Part shown: positions 24,892 to 32,538 of the stretch, one piece after another
Position numbering within the stretch: position 1 is the stretch's first letter
Layout of the letters: every line of letters starts with the position of its first letter
Assembly: GCA_031180665.1 (NCBI GenBank)
Contig: JAPSLP010000043.1
Coordinates: 1-36,472 of the forward strand
DNA from: Cupriavidus sp.
Lineage (GTDB): Bacteria > Pseudomonadota > Gammaproteobacteria > Burkholderiales > Burkholderiaceae
DNA length: 36,472 bases
Direction of reading: 5' to 3'
Made by a program: the position numbers and the translations under genes
Notes under the pieces: model-generated
Database searches by the model: none
The model's input: only the letters and a program-made list of their open reading frames with translations
Told to the model about the DNA's origin: nothing

Positions 24892-25511
24892 GCTGGCTCC
24901 TGGTCCTGTCCGGGTGAGGGCGCGGCCGCTGCCGCGCCGGGCTGCTCGCGTGCCTCGAGCGCGCTCTTGATGGCCTGGAACAGCTCGCGGAAGTGCCGCG
25001 GCGGCTTGGACAGCTGCTGCTCCTTGCGCGCGTTGCGGATCAGGCTGCGCAGGGCCTGCACGTCGACGGCGGGATGCTCGGCCAGGAAGCGCGTCAGCGC
25101 CTCGTCGTCCTTGATCAGCAGCTCGCGCCAGCGCTCGATCAGATGCAGCCGTGCGGTCTCGGCCTTGCTGGTGCCCTTGAAACCGTCCAGCGCGCGCCGG
25201 ATCGCGTCGATCTCGTCGTCGTTCAGGCCGCGCATCACCTTGCCGACATACTGCATCTGGCGGCGCTTGCCTTCGTGGCTGGTGATGCGGCGCGCCTCGC
25301 GGATCGCGTCCTCGAGGACCTCGGGCATCGGCACGCGCGCCAGCCGGTCCTTGGGCAGCGCCTCGAGCTCGCTGCCCAGGTCCTGCAGTGCATGCATGTC
25401 GCGCTTGCGCTGCGATTTGCTCTTGGGCGAGTCGTCGTCGGGCTCGGGGGCAAAGGCGCCGGGAAAGCCGGCGCCGGGGGAGTGGCGGGGATGTCGCGTC
25501 ATGGGCGGCAT
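24888..25511 (-). CDS. darP: Ribosome biogenesis factor DarP (YjgA, DUF615)
   Basis: A 207-residue protein matching YjgA/DarP, which binds late 50S precursors. Characteristic stretches are KSKSQRKRDMHALQDLGSELEALP, RRQMQYVGKVMRGL, LIERWRELLIKDDEAL, LRSLIRNARKEQQLSKPPRHFRELFQ. It is a highly charged, helical cytoplasmic protein. Two starts are possible: ATG 25511 (MPPMTRH...) or ATG 25502; the second resembles E. coli better. It is divergent from pmbA, the same neighbourhood as yjgA-pmbA in E. coli, which supports both assignments. The Ala/Pro-rich C-terminus overlaps the mog start. Confidence 0.93.
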
Positions 25512-25614
25512 TTTATCTTGCTATGATTCCCGTTTGGGTTTCCGTTTGCCTCCCCGGCTTCCGGCCCGACGCCGGAATCGCCTCCCCCACGCCCGACCTA
25601 CGCCAGACTTACGC

Positions 25615-26985
25615 ATGTCCGATCTCATGACCGACCAGAACGTCCACTTCACCTACACCCAGGCGCAACTGAGCGAAATGGCAGCCGATGTGCTGCGCGT
25701 CGCCCGCGAACTGGGCGCCACCGATGCCGCCACCGAGATTTCCGAGGGCAGCGGCCTGTCGGTCTCGGTGCGCAAGGGCGAGGTGGAGACGATCGAGCAG
25801 AATCGCGACAAGGTGGTCGGCGTGACCGTGATGATCGGCAAGCGGCGCGGCAATGCCAGCACCTCGGACTTCTCGCCGGCTGCGCTGCGCGCCACCGCCG
25901 AGGCGGCCTACAACATCGCGCGCTTCACCGCCGAGGACGACTGCGCGGGCCTGGCCGAAGAGGAATTGCTCGAACGCGATCCGCTCGACCTGGACCTGTT
26001 CCACCCCTGGGCCATCGATGCCGAGCAGGCCATCGAGATCGCGCGCCGCGCCGAGGCCGCGGCCTTCGCGGTGTCGCCGCGCATCCGCAACAGCGATGGC
26101 GCCAGCGTGTCGGCGCAGCATTCGCAGTTCGTGCTGGCCACCACGCGCGGCTTCGTCGGCGGCTATCCGTATTCGCGCCATTTCGTCTCGTGCGCGCCGA
26201 TCGCCGGCAGCGGCAGCGGCATGCAGCGCGATGACTGGTATTCGTCCAAGCGCGCGCCCGAAGCGCTGGCGGAGCCCGAGGCGATCGGCCGCTACGCCGC
26301 CGAACGCGCGCTGGCCCGGCTGCATGCGCGCAAGCTGTCGACGCGCCGCTGCCCGGTGCTGTTCGAAGCGCCGCTGGCGGCGGGACTGCTGGGCGCCTTC
26401 GTGCAGGCAGTGTCCGGCGGCGCGCTGTATCGCAAGTCGACCTTCCTGTACGACACGCTCGGCAAGGCCGTCTTCGCCCCGCATATCGACATCCATGAGC
26501 GTCCCCACGTGCCAGGCGCGATGGGCAGCGCGCCGTTCGACGAGGAGGGCGTCAAGACCCAGGCGCGCGACGTGGTGCGCGACGGCGTGGTGGAGGGGTA
26601 TTTCCTGTCGACCTATTCGGCCCGCAAGCTCGGCATGCAGACCACGGGCAACGCGGGCGGCTCGCACAACCTGGCGCTGACCAGCAAGCTGACGCAGCGC
26701 GGCGACGATTTCCCGGCGATGCTGCGCAAGCTGGGCACCGGCCTGCTGGTGACGGAACTGATGGGGCAGGGCGTCAACTACGTGACCGGCGACTATTCGC
26801 GCGGGGCGTCCGGCTACTGGGTCGAGAACGGCGTGATCCAGTATCCGGTCGAGGAAATCACGATCGCCGGCAACATGGCCGAGATGTTCCGCCAGATCGT
26901 CGCGATCGGCGCCGACACGCTGGTGCGCGGCACCAAGGAGACCGGCTCGATCCTGATCGAGCAGATGACGATTGCGGGGAATTGA
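25615..26985 (+). CDS. pmbA: Metalloprotease PmbA (TldE)
   Basis: A 456-residue TldD/PmbA-family protein. Blocks matching PmbA rather than TldD include VSVRKGEVETIEQNRDK, LDLDLFHPW, RKLSTRRCPVLFEAPLAAGLLG, GGALYRKSTFLYDTLGK, STYSARKLGMQTTGNAGG, GTGLLVTELMGQGVN and the C-terminal PVEEITIAGNMAEMF. In E. coli PmbA/TldE pairs with TldD as a heterodimeric protease that matures microcin and degrades CcdA; the metal-binding HExxxH lies in TldD, so lack of it here is expected. The ATG at 25615 is taken; 25627 is also possible. tldD is not in the window. Confidence 0.94.
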   Translation: MSDLMTDQNVHFTYTQAQLSEMAADVLRVARELGATDAATEISEGSGLSVSVRKGEVETIEQNRDKVVGVTVMIGKRRGNASTSDFSPAALRATAEAAYNIARFTAEDDCAGLAEEELLERDPLDLDLFHPWAIDAEQAIEIARRAEAAAFAVSPRIRNSDGASVSAQHSQFVLATTRGFVGGYPYSRHFVSCAPIAGSGSGMQRDDWYSSKRAPEALAEPEAIGRYAAERALARLHARKLSTRRCPVLFEAPLAAGLLGAFVQAVSGGALYRKSTFLYDTLGKAVFAPHIDIHERPHVPGAMGSAPFDEEGVKTQARDVVRDGVVEGYFLSTYSARKLGMQTTGNAGGSHNLALTSKLTQRGDDFPAMLRKLGTGLLVTELMGQGVNYVTGDYSRGASGYWVENGVIQYPVEEITIAGNMAEMFRQIVAIGADTLVRGTKETGSILIEQMTIAGN

Positions 26986-27010
26986 GTTCGTGTAGACCTG
27001 GTCATCGGCA

Positions 27011-27127
27011 CCCCTCTCCCGCTCGCGGGAGAAGGGTGGGACAGAGGGCAACAGCATTCGCCAACGCCACCACGGCTTGAACCGCTTCGGCCCTCTCCCC
27101 AACCCTCTCCCGCCAGCGGGAGAGGGA
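27011..27127. repeat. Dispersed two-hairpin repeat, family B, copy 2
   Basis: The hairpin at 27011-27036 has one mismatch (GCGGGAGAAGGG). The hairpin at 27103-27126 is perfect over 11 bp. It shows the same order, length and spacer words as the copy at 19987-20104. It lies between the convergent pmbA and folA and may end both transcripts. Confidence 0.88.
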
Positions 27128-27138
27128 GCAACACCAGG

Positions 27139-27630
27139 CTACTCCGGCGCCCGTTCGTACGTCACGAACGCATAGTCGAACCCATTGGCCTCGGAATGAT
27201 GGCGCTCGCGCTCGGTGACGATCCAGCGCTGCGGGTCGATCTGCGGGAAATACGCATCGCCTTCGATATCGGCGTCGATCTCGGTGACGATCAGCCGGTC
27301 GGCACTGGGCAGCGCCTCGGCATAGAGCTGCGCGCCGCCGATCAGGAATACCTGTTCGACGCCGACGCACAAACGCAGCGCATCCTCGAGCGAGCCCGCG
27401 ACTTCCGCGCCTTCCAGCCGCAGTCCGGCATTGCGGCTCACCACGATATTGCGGCGGCCCGGCAGCGGCCGGCCGATCGACTCCCAGGTCTTGCGGCCCA
27501 TGATCACCGGCGCGCCCATCGTGGTGCGCTTGAAGTGCGCGAGGTCCTCGGGCAGCCGCCACGGCAGCGTGTTGTCGCGGCCGATCACGCCGTTGCGCGC
27601 GCGCGCGACGATCAGCGTCAGCAGCGTCAT
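27139..27630 (-). CDS. folA: Dihydrofolate reductase
   Basis: A 163-residue DHFR. NGVIGRDNTLPWRLPEDLAHFKRTTMG contains the Met20-type loop and the active-site acid (D29). VIMGRKTWESIGRPLPGR is the NADPH-binding block and VFLIGGAQLYAEAL the conserved glycine pair. It reduces dihydrofolate produced by the thymidylate synthase encoded just upstream. The start codon overlaps the thyA stop by four bases (27627-27630), so the two are translationally coupled. A family B repeat lies 11 bases past its stop codon. Confidence 0.97.
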   Translation of the reverse strand: MTLLTLIVARARNGVIGRDNTLPWRLPEDLAHFKRTTMGAPVIMGRKTWESIGRPLPGRRNIVVSRNAGLRLEGAEVAGSLEDALRLCVGVEQVFLIGGAQLYAEALPSADRLIVTEIDADIEGDAYFPQIDPQRWIVTERERHHSEANGFDYAFVTYERAPE

Positions 27631-28421
27631 ACCGCGACCGGAGCCTTGATGGCCGGATGCGATTCGTAGCCGACCAGCGCGAAGTCCTCGTAGCGGTAGT
27701 CGAAGATCGAATCGGGCTTGCGCAGGATCTCCAGCTTCGGCAGCGCCATCGGCTCGCGCGCGAGCTGCGTGCGGACCTGTTCCTCGTGATTGCTGTAGAT
27801 GTGGCAGTCGCCGCCGGTCCAGACGAAATCGCCGACTTCGAGGCCGGTCTGCTGCGCGATCATGTGCGTCAGCAGCGCATAGCTGGCGATATTGAACGGC
27901 ACGCCGAGGAAGATATCGGCGCTGCGCTGGTACAGCTGGCACGAGAGCCGGCCGTCGGCCACGTAGAACTGGAAGAACGCATGGCAGGGCGGCAGCTTCA
28001 TGCGCGGGATGTCGCCGACGTTCCAGGCCGACACGATCAGCCGGCGCGAATCCGGATTGCTGCGGATCTGCGCGACCAGCTCGGCGATCTGGTCGATGTG
28101 CTGGCCGTTGGGCGCGGGCCACGAACGCCATTGATAGCCGTAGATCGGGCCGAGCTCGCCGTTCTCGTCGGCCCATTCGTCCCAGATCGTGACGCCGTTT
28201 TCCTGCAGCCAGCGCACATTGGTCGAGCCCTGCAGAAACCACAGCAGCTCATAGATGATCGACTTCAGATGCAGCTTCTTGGTGGTCACCACCGGGAAGC
28301 CTTCGCGCAGGTCGAAGCGCATCTGATAGCCGAACACCGAGCGCGTGCCGGTGCCGGTGCGGTCCGCCTTGACGGTGCCATGCTCGTAAACATGGCGCAT
28401 GAAGTCGAGATACTGTTTCAT
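27627..28421 (-). CDS. thyA: Thymidylate synthase
   Basis: A 264-residue ThyA, the same length as E. coli, making dTMP from dUMP with methylene-tetrahydrofolate. The catalytic cysteine is C146 in KLPPCHAFFQF. RTGTGTRSVFG, the dUMP-binding QRSADIFLGVPFNIASYA and DCHIYSNHEEQV are all present. The ATG at 28421 gives the standard N-terminus MKQYLDFMRHVYEHGT. It overlaps folA by four bases. The upstream terC transcript is closed off by a terminator at 28511-28541, so thyA must have its own promoter in the roughly 90 bases before it; none is clear. Confidence 0.98.
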   Translation of the reverse strand: MKQYLDFMRHVYEHGTVKADRTGTGTRSVFGYQMRFDLREGFPVVTTKKLHLKSIIYELLWFLQGSTNVRWLQENGVTIWDEWADENGELGPIYGYQWRSWPAPNGQHIDQIAELVAQIRSNPDSRRLIVSAWNVGDIPRMKLPPCHAFFQFYVADGRLSCQLYQRSADIFLGVPFNIASYALLTHMIAQQTGLEVGDFVWTGGDCHIYSNHEEQVRTQLAREPMALPKLEILRKPDSIFDYRYEDFALVGYESHPAIKAPVAV

Positions 28422-28510
28422 CGGCGTCGGAAAGGAAAAGGGCCGCAGCGCAGGGGCATGCGGGCCAGGCCGTCATTCTAGCCGATGCGCCCCGAAGGGG
28501 CGCCGGCATG

Positions 28511-28541
28511 AAAAAAGGGGCGGCCCCATGGAGCCGCCCCT
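28511..28541 (-). terminator. Rho-independent terminator of the TerC gene
   Basis: Read on the minus strand, AGGGGCGGC pairs with GCCGCCCCT, followed by six T (plus-strand A 28511-28516). It separates the TerC gene from thyA. Confidence 0.92.
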
Positions 28542-28552
28542 GATCGGATCTC

Positions 28553-28621
28553 GTCATTCCCGCGCAGCCGGGAATCCAGCGCCTTGGCAAGCCGCTGGGT
28601 CCCCCGCCTTCGGGGGACGAC
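28553..28621. repeat. Dispersed two-hairpin repeat, family A, copy 3
   Basis: Starts GTCATTCCCGCG and ends CGGGGGACGAC, with TCCAG and GCTGGGT flanking the centre. It lies between the TerC stop codon (9 bases) and its terminator, so it is transcribed in the 3' end of that mRNA. Confidence 0.82.
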
Positions 28622-28630
28622 TCATGCGGT

Positions 28631-29329
28631 TTACTGGCTTTCCACCGCCGGCGAGCGGCGCTTCTGCACCATATAGCCGGCACCGAGCACGCCACCGATG
28701 ATCACGGCATACAGCAGCCATGCCAGCGCCGGGTTGGCGGCGAAGAACGGCTTGACCAGCGGTTCGCCCAGGATCATCTTGGCGGCCGTGAAGGCCAGCA
28801 CGCCCGAGCCCAGGTAGATGATGATCGGGTAGCGGGCCATCAGCTTGAGCACCAGGCGCGAGCCCCAGACCACGATCGGGATGCTGATCAGCAGGCCCAG
28901 CACCACCAGCAGGAAGCTGCCGTGCGCGGCACCGGCCACGGCCAGCACGTTGTCGACGCCCATCACGGCGTCGGCGATGATGATGGTCTTCATCGCGCCG
29001 GCCAGCGTGGTCGCCGGGGCGCCGTGCTCGTCCTCGCCGTTTTCGTCGGACAGCAGCTTGTAGGCGATCCACACCAGCGCGATGCCACCGACCAGCATCA
29101 GGCCAGGAATCTTCAGCAGCCAGACCACGCCGATGGTCATGGCCGAACGCACCACGACGGCACCGATGGTGCCCCAGACGATGGCCTTCTTTTGCAGATG
29201 CGGCGGCAGGTTACGCGCCGCCAGCGCGATCACGATGGCATTGTCGCCAGCGAGCACCAGGTCGATGACGACGATCGACAGCAGTGCCGTCAGAAACTGC
29301 ATCGTGAACAGATCGGTAAGCCACTCCAT
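28631..29329 (-). CDS. TerC-family membrane protein (YjbE type), riboswitch-controlled
   Basis: A 232-residue integral membrane protein with about seven helices. The acidic motifs VVIDLVLAGDNAIVIALAARNLP and ADAVMGVDNVLAVAGAA are the metal-site regions of the TerC family, and the protein best fits the YjbE subgroup. Members with a yybP-ykoY leader, such as Alx, have been linked to manganese export, so Mn2+ efflux is the likely role. It starts at the ATG at 29329 after AGGAGAG. A 250-base leader holds the riboswitch. A short cytoplasmic loop near residues 95-107 is acidic (DENGEDEHG). A repeat and a terminator follow the stop. Confidence 0.9.
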   Translation of the reverse strand: MEWLTDLFTMQFLTALLSIVVIDLVLAGDNAIVIALAARNLPPHLQKKAIVWGTIGAVVVRSAMTIGVVWLLKIPGLMLVGGIALVWIAYKLLSDENGEDEHGAPATTLAGAMKTIIIADAVMGVDNVLAVAGAAHGSFLLVVLGLLISIPIVVWGSRLVLKLMARYPIIIYLGSGVLAFTAAKMILGEPLVKPFFAANPALAWLLYAVIIGGVLGAGYMVQKRRSPAVESQ

Positions 29330-29376
29330 GAACTCTCCTATTGGAAACGTGAAATACAGGTTCGCCTGGAGTCATG
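29327..29376 (-). promoter_or_regulatory. Predicted hairpin covering the Shine-Dalgarno and start codon of the TerC gene
   Basis: On the minus strand CATGACTCC (plus 29368-29376) can pair with GGAG (29335-29338) and TCATG (29327-29331), leaving AGT bulged. This buries both the ribosome binding site and the ATG and is a plausible expression platform for the riboswitch just upstream. Confidence 0.55.
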
Positions 29377-29418
29377 CAGCCGCGGACGGGAGCCTCTGCA
29401 AACCATGAATCCAGGTTG

Positions 29419-29547
29419 CAAAGGTCTTGCTCGACCGACCTGCGATATCGCTGGAACGGTCAGCACAACCGGAGGCTGCAATGGGGACGCGGCGCTCGTA
29501 ATGACGATTGTGCTAAGGGCGGGCTGCCCTGGAGCTACTCCCCTTTG
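29419..29547 (-). ncRNA. yybP-ykoY (manganese) riboswitch aptamer
   Basis: The minus strand reads CAAAGGGGAGTAGC at the 5' end and GAGCAAGACCTTTG at the 3' end, with CGTCATTACGAGC between. These are the conserved blocks of the yybP-ykoY family, and the terminal CAAAGG/CCTTTG forms helix P1 (29542-29547 with 29419-29424). CACAA and TTGTG can form an inner helix. Known members bind Mn2+ and turn on exporters, and the gene 90 bases downstream is of the TerC/YjbE type that often carries this leader. Confidence 0.9.
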
Positions 29548-29584
29548 AAGGGGCTTGGCCGTGGTCGGCCTTGCTTGGGCACGG

Positions 29585-29614
29585 ATTATAAACGAGGACC
29601 ATGGCGATTGTCGC
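29585..29614 (-). promoter_or_regulatory. Sigma-70 promoter of the riboswitch-TerC transcript
   Basis: On the minus strand, a perfect TATAAT (29585-29590) lies 18 bases after GCGACA (29609-29614). Transcription would begin near 29578, some 30 bases before the aptamer. Confidence 0.7.
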
Positions 29615-29899
29615 CTTTGCGGCAAATGGCGTTTACCCTCGCAGACGCCCGCGGCATGGGGGCTACCGGGCGGCAGGCGCAGGGAACGCGGGCGGTCTGT
29701 CGGAGGCAGGCGGGCAGGCAGACGGCCCCGATAGCGCCTATTCTTACCGGATCGGCAGTGGCCGATGCGCCGCCGGACAGCGATGGGGGCGTGTCCTCTG
29801 CCCGCACCGGCCGTTTCCCGCGGCGGTGCGACCGGGGTTCGGGGTTGTGCAGTGCCCAGTGACATCCAGCCACATCAACCGACCAGAAGGAAGAACCCT

Positions 29900-31018
29900 A
29901 TGCCGGCTGATCCCATCGGTATGCCATCGCGCCACGTCCGCCAGGACAACGGATCCGGAACGCGCAGCTCGTCTTCATCGTCCTCGCCTTCGTCGTCATT
30001 CCCATCCTCCAACGCCGCCGCCGCGGCTTCGTCGCTCGCCAAGTCCCGCGCGCGTATCGGCGATCCGCTCGCCTTCGTGCAGCAGTACCGCCACGACGAC
30101 GAGGCCGAGCGCGCCGACCTGATCGACGGACTGCTCGCCCCGCACGCCAGCGTCCAGCCCAAGCACTTCTACGACGTGCTGGGCTCGCGGCTGTTCGAGG
30201 CCATCACCGCCTTGCCCGAGTACTACCCGACCCGCACCGAGGCCGAGATCTTCGCCGGGCATGCCACCGCGATCGGCGCGCGCTGCGGCAGCGGCGGGGT
30301 GCTGATCGACCTCGGCGCCGGCAATTGCCAGAAGGCGGCGCGGCTGTTCGGCGTGCTGCGGCCCGCCCAATACGTTGCGCTCGATATCTCGGTCGAGTTC
30401 CTGCGCGACACGCTGGCCGGACTGCAACAGCAGCATCCGCAGATTCCGATGATGGGGCTGGGCGCGGACCTGTGCGCGCCGCTCGCGCTGCCGGCGCCGA
30501 TCCGGCAGGGCCGGCGGCTGTTCTTCTACCCGGGCTCGAGCATCGGCAACTTCGCGCCCGCGGCCGCGCTGGCGCTGCTGCAGCGGCTGCGCGCGGCGGC
30601 GCGCGGGGGCGATGGCGTGCTGATCGGCGTCGATCTGCTCAAGGACGAGGCGCAGCTGGTATCGGCCTACGACGATGCGCTGGGCGTGACCGCGGCGTTC
30701 AACCGCAACGTGCTGCGCAACGTCAATCGCGCGATCGATGCCAACTTCGCGCTGGCCGACTGGCGCCATGTCGCCAGCTTCGATCGGCACGGCTCGCGTA
30801 TCCAGATGCATCTGGAAGCGGTGCGCGACGTCGAGGTTCACTGGACCGGCGGCGGCCGGGCCTTCCACGCCGGCGAACGGATCCATACCGAGGACTCGCA
30901 CAAGTACCGGGTCGAGGGTTTTGCCGCGCTGCTCGAGGACGCGGGCTTTGCCGATCCGGTCTGCTGGACCGATGCGCGGCAATGGTTTGCGGTGTTCCAC
31001 GCGCGGGTGCCGGCCTAG
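29900..31018 (+). CDS. egtD: L-histidine N-alpha-methyltransferase
   Basis: A 372-residue EgtD. It trimethylates histidine to hercynine using S-adenosylmethionine, the first step of ergothioneine (and selenoneine) synthesis. ALPEYYPTRTEAEI is the histidine-pocket signature, LIDLGAGNCQKA the SAM site, and FYPGSSIGNF and the late ERIHTEDSHKYR are conserved. The start ATG at 29900 has AAGGAAG upstream. Residues about 18-48 form an unusual Ser- and Ala-rich low-complexity stretch before the enzyme domain, so the family part begins only near residue 50. The EgtB-type gene follows after about 100 bases. Confidence 0.95.
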   Translation: MPADPIGMPSRHVRQDNGSGTRSSSSSSSPSSSFPSSNAAAAASSLAKSRARIGDPLAFVQQYRHDDEAERADLIDGLLAPHASVQPKHFYDVLGSRLFEAITALPEYYPTRTEAEIFAGHATAIGARCGSGGVLIDLGAGNCQKAARLFGVLRPAQYVALDISVEFLRDTLAGLQQQHPQIPMMGLGADLCAPLALPAPIRQGRRLFFYPGSSIGNFAPAAALALLQRLRAAARGGDGVLIGVDLLKDEAQLVSAYDDALGVTAAFNRNVLRNVNRAIDANFALADWRHVASFDRHGSRIQMHLEAVRDVEVHWTGGGRAFHAGERIHTEDSHKYRVEGFAALLEDAGFADPVCWTDARQWFAVFHARVPA

Positions 31019-31119
31019 CGCCGAAGGGAAGGGAAAAGCCGCAGTGTCATAATGTCCGCTGATATGCCGCTCGCGCTTGCGTGCGGTTTTCCTGCGGTTT
31101 TGACGAGGCGGGCAACCCG

Positions 31120-32394
31120 ATGAGCGGCTTCACCATGCTTCCCGATCTGTATTTCACCGGCGGCCGGCACGACTGGAGCGACGCGCGCCGCCTGCCGCGC
31201 GAGGGGCTGGCGCAGGCGCTGGTCGACAGCCGCAACCGCACGCTGGCCTGGCTGGCCGCGTTCGGCGCGGCCCGGCGCGGCTGGATCGTGCCGCGCCAGT
31301 ACGATGCCGATCCGCCGCTATGGACGCTGGGCCATCTGGCGTGGCACGCCGAATGGTGGTGCCTGCGCGACGTCCAATGGCAGGAGCGCGGCGGGGTGCT
31401 GCTGCCGGTGCCGGCCGCGCCGGCGATGCTCGACGGTGCCGACGAGTGGTTCGATCCGGACCGCATCGGCCCCGATGCGCGCTGGGAAGTCGCCTTGCCC
31501 GATGTCGCCGCGCTCAAGCACTACGCGGCGTCGGTGCTCGACGCGGTGCTGCGGCGGATCGCGCTGCTGTCCGACGATGGCGACGACACGCTGTATCCCT
31601 TCCGCCGGGCACTGCAGCACGAGGACGCGCAGATCGAGCGCATCGCCGCGTTGCTGCAGGCGCTGGCGATGGCGCCCGACGATCCCGCGCTGACCCGCCC
31701 GCCGGTCAGCGTGCCCGACGCCGGCACGCTGCAGTTTCCCGGCGGCCGCTTCACGCAGGGCTGGAGCGAGCCCGACGGCTTCGCGATGCCCGACGAACTG
31801 CCGGCGCAGCCCACCTATGTGCCTGCCTTCGAGATCGACGCCGCGCCGGTCACCAACGCGCAATATCTGGAATTCGTCGACGACGGCGGCTACGAGCGGC
31901 CCAACTGGTGGTCGCCCGCCGGCCGCCAGTGGCTGATGACGCAGGAGCGCTCGGCGCCGCGCTACTGGGAGCGCCATGCGCAGACGCGCGCCTGGATGGC
32001 ACAGCGCTTCGATACGCTGCGCACGCTCAATCCCGACGAGGCCGTCCGGCACGTGACGCTGTACGAGGCGCAGGCCTGGTGCGCCTGGGCCGGCCGCCGC
32101 CTGCCGGACGAGGCCGAGTGGGAAATGGCCGCGGTGCAGAATCGCGGCGGCTTCCGCTGGGGCATGGTGCGCGAATGGACCGCGACGCCCTACGAACCGT
32201 ATGCGGGCTTCGCCGACGTGCCGTCGCGCCCGGGCCCTGGCGACAGCGGGATGCAGGCGCAGTTCGGCCTGTGCCAGGCCGTGCGCGGCGCCTGCTTCGT
32301 CGGCCCGGCGCGGCTGCGCCATGCGCGCGCGCGCATGGCGCTTTCCCCCGAGGAAGACGCGGCCTTCGTGGGCTTCCGTACCTGCGCGCTCTGA
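31120..32394 (+). CDS. egtB: EgtB-family sulfoxide synthase, atypical iron site (EgtB or SenA-like)
   Basis: A 424-residue protein with an N-terminal DinB-like domain (about residues 25-190) and a C-terminal formylglycine-generating-enzyme-like domain (about 230-424). Such enzymes join hercynine to a thiol (EgtB) or selenosugar (SenA) using non-heme iron. The first His ligand, H72 in TLGHLAWHAEWW, and the second, H167, are present, but the family's HxxxH second pair reads HEDAQIE, with Gln171 for the third His. VREWT replaces the usual VWEWT. The ending GFRTCAL resembles EgtB-related/SenA proteins. Neither senB nor senC is adjacent. I start at ATG 31120; a GTG at 31081 is less likely. Confidence 0.72.
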   Translation: MSGFTMLPDLYFTGGRHDWSDARRLPREGLAQALVDSRNRTLAWLAAFGAARRGWIVPRQYDADPPLWTLGHLAWHAEWWCLRDVQWQERGGVLLPVPAAPAMLDGADEWFDPDRIGPDARWEVALPDVAALKHYAASVLDAVLRRIALLSDDGDDTLYPFRRALQHEDAQIERIAALLQALAMAPDDPALTRPPVSVPDAGTLQFPGGRFTQGWSEPDGFAMPDELPAQPTYVPAFEIDAAPVTNAQYLEFVDDGGYERPNWWSPAGRQWLMTQERSAPRYWERHAQTRAWMAQRFDTLRTLNPDEAVRHVTLYEAQAWCAWAGRRLPDEAEWEMAAVQNRGGFRWGMVREWTATPYEPYAGFADVPSRPGPGDSGMQAQFGLCQAVRGACFVGPARLRHARARMALSPEEDAAFVGFRTCAL

Positions 32395-32419
32395 GCGCGT
32401 CGCGCCGAAGCGTCGCCCA

Positions 32420-32452
32420 ACAACAAGCCCCGCGCAAGGCGGGGCTTGTTGT
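32420..32452. terminator. Bidirectional terminator-like hairpin between egtB and lldP
   Basis: ACAACAAGCCCCGC (32420-32433) pairs perfectly with GCGGGGCTTGTTGT (32439-32452) around five bases. AT-rich bases at the foot on both strands could serve convergent genes. Confidence 0.8.
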
Positions 32453-32462
32453 GGCAGAACCT

Positions 32463-32531
32463 GTCGTCCCCGCGCTGGCGGGGACCCGGTGACGTCCAAA
32501 GACAGTGGATTCCCGCTTTCGCGGGAACGAC
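32463..32531. repeat. Dispersed two-hairpin repeat, family A, copy 4
   Basis: Begins GTCGTCCCCGCG and ends CGCGGGAACGAC. The hairpins are CCCCGC..GCGGGG near the start and TTCCCGC..GCGGGAA at the end. It lies between egtB and lldP, next to the terminator hairpin. Confidence 0.85.
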
Positions 32532-32538
32532 CCTATCG

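Larger units (their letters stand above)
29330..29899. other. Long gap between the TerC gene and egtD
   Basis: The minus-strand half (29330 to about 29614) is the TerC leader: expression hairpin, riboswitch and promoter. The rest (29615-29899) contains the Shine-Dalgarno of egtD but no gene or clear promoter that I can support. Confidence 0.6.

Noticed and set aside
25615..26985. TldD rather than PmbA
   Set aside because: Sequence blocks and the darP neighbour match PmbA, and TldD's HExxxH motif is absent.
31120..32394. Complete selenoneine (senABC) cluster
   Set aside because: No SenB glycosyltransferase-like or SenC SelD-like gene is adjacent; only the EgtB/SenA-like gene and egtD are present.
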